Assembly (NCBI GenBank): GCA_902462325.1
Contig: CABQBF010000012.1
Span: forward strand, 1-31,254
Source: an uncultured Peptococcaceae bacterium
GTDB lineage: Bacteria > Bacillota > Peptococcia > Peptococcales > Peptococcaceae
Length of the DNA stretch: 31,254 bases
Reading direction: 5' to 3'
A program made the position numbers and the translations under genes. The notes under the pieces are model-generated. The model made no database searches. It was not told where the DNA came from and saw nothing but the letters and a program-made list of their open reading frames with translations. Shown in pieces: positions 31,022 to 31,254 of the stretch (position 1 is its first letter; each line of letters begins with the position of its first letter).

Positions 31022-31060
31022 AAAAAAGCGCAAACCATGCTACGTGCACAGCTTGCGCTT
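31022..31060 (-). terminator. Terminator-like hairpin in the speA leader (possible attenuator)
   Basis: AAGCGCAA (31026-31033) pairs with TTGCGCTT (31053-31060), with inner pairing possible, and is followed on the minus strand by TTTTTTG. It ends about 30 bases before the TTG start of speA, leaving no room for a promoter after it. It is either the end of an upstream transcription unit with read-through or an attenuator of the polyamine operon. Confidence 0.65.
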
Positions 31061-31071
31061 CTATCTGAACG

Positions 31072-31077
31072 ATTATA
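31072..31077 (-). promoter_or_regulatory. Possible -10 box upstream of the speA leader hairpin
   Basis: TATAAT on the minus strand lies just upstream of the hairpin at 31022-31060. A weak TTGTCC lies 19 bases further up (31097-31102). If used, the transcript would begin almost at the hairpin. The remaining sequence to the right edge shows no gene. Confidence 0.35.
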
Positions 31078-31254
31078 ATACTCTGTATTTTAAGCGGGAC
31101 AACAACTACGCTGTGATACTATAAATACACAACCTGATCGAAATACAGAGGATCCAAAAAGGAAAATCCAGATTTGACGGAATGATTAGAGTCTATATAG
31201 CAATTATATACTTTTACTACTCTTATTGACCGTTTCACAAGTCTGCGCACAGGC

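Overview
The window looks like a chromosomal segment of an anaerobic, gut-type Firmicute, most likely one of the Negativicutes (Acidaminococcaceae- or Phascolarctobacterium-like). This is an inference from gene families: a fused IspH-ribosomal protein S1, a type III glutamine synthetase, an Amt-PII fusion, a two-subunit iron-sulfur serine dehydratase, a Gram-positive type arginine decarboxylase and a HutP-family RNA-binding protein. Almost all genes lie on the minus strand. Only thiC, a YhcN-like lipoprotein gene and a dead transposase lie on the plus strand.

Layout. (1) 1-1500: the 5' end of a YitT-family membrane protein, then a decayed DDE transposase. (2) 1500-6350: a visibly AT-rich block holding a LysR regulator, an SLC13/ArsB-like permease, an AprA-like FAD reductase and a two-cluster ferredoxin. 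The last three form one operon with a clear promoter and terminator. No function is established for this set, and it is the best candidate for an undescribed system. (3) 6500-8950: serine dehydratase sdaAB-sdaAA with a TPR protein. (4) 9050-13800: nitrogen assimilation, with a small ACT-like protein, an ammonium channel fused to PII, and glnN. The amt-glnN gap holds palindromic repeats and a terminator-like hairpin just before amt. (5) 13900-16500: an orphan small protein and an LTA-synthase-like sulfatase-fold membrane enzyme. (6) 16600-18000: thiC. (7) 18000-19600: a STAS protein and a receiver-PP2C phosphatase (partner-switching signalling). (8) 19600-24150: a BaiN/HI0933 flavoprotein, the HutP-like protein, cmk and ispH-rpsA. 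(9) 24300-24850: a YhcN-like lipoprotein. (10) 25100-31060: a five-gene polyamine operon, speA-speE-speB-carboxynorspermidine synthase-nspC, preceded by a possible attenuator.

How the genes work together. The polyamine operon makes agmatine from arginine and can reach spermidine by more than one route: through putrescine and carboxyspermidine, through carboxyaminopropylagmatine, or through SpeE if decarboxylated S-adenosylmethionine is supplied from elsewhere. The nitrogen block pairs ammonium uptake and its PII sensor with glutamine synthesis. Serine dehydratase supplies pyruvate and ammonia.

Stretches without genes. 145-365 shows nothing clear. 6244-6582 holds the ferredoxin-operon promoter and a terminator. 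11207-11587 holds repeats and a hairpin. 24850-25267 holds two terminators with AT-rich sequence between them. 30991-31254 holds a hairpin and possible promoter elements. No tRNA, rRNA, CRISPR array or canonical riboswitch was recognised by eye.
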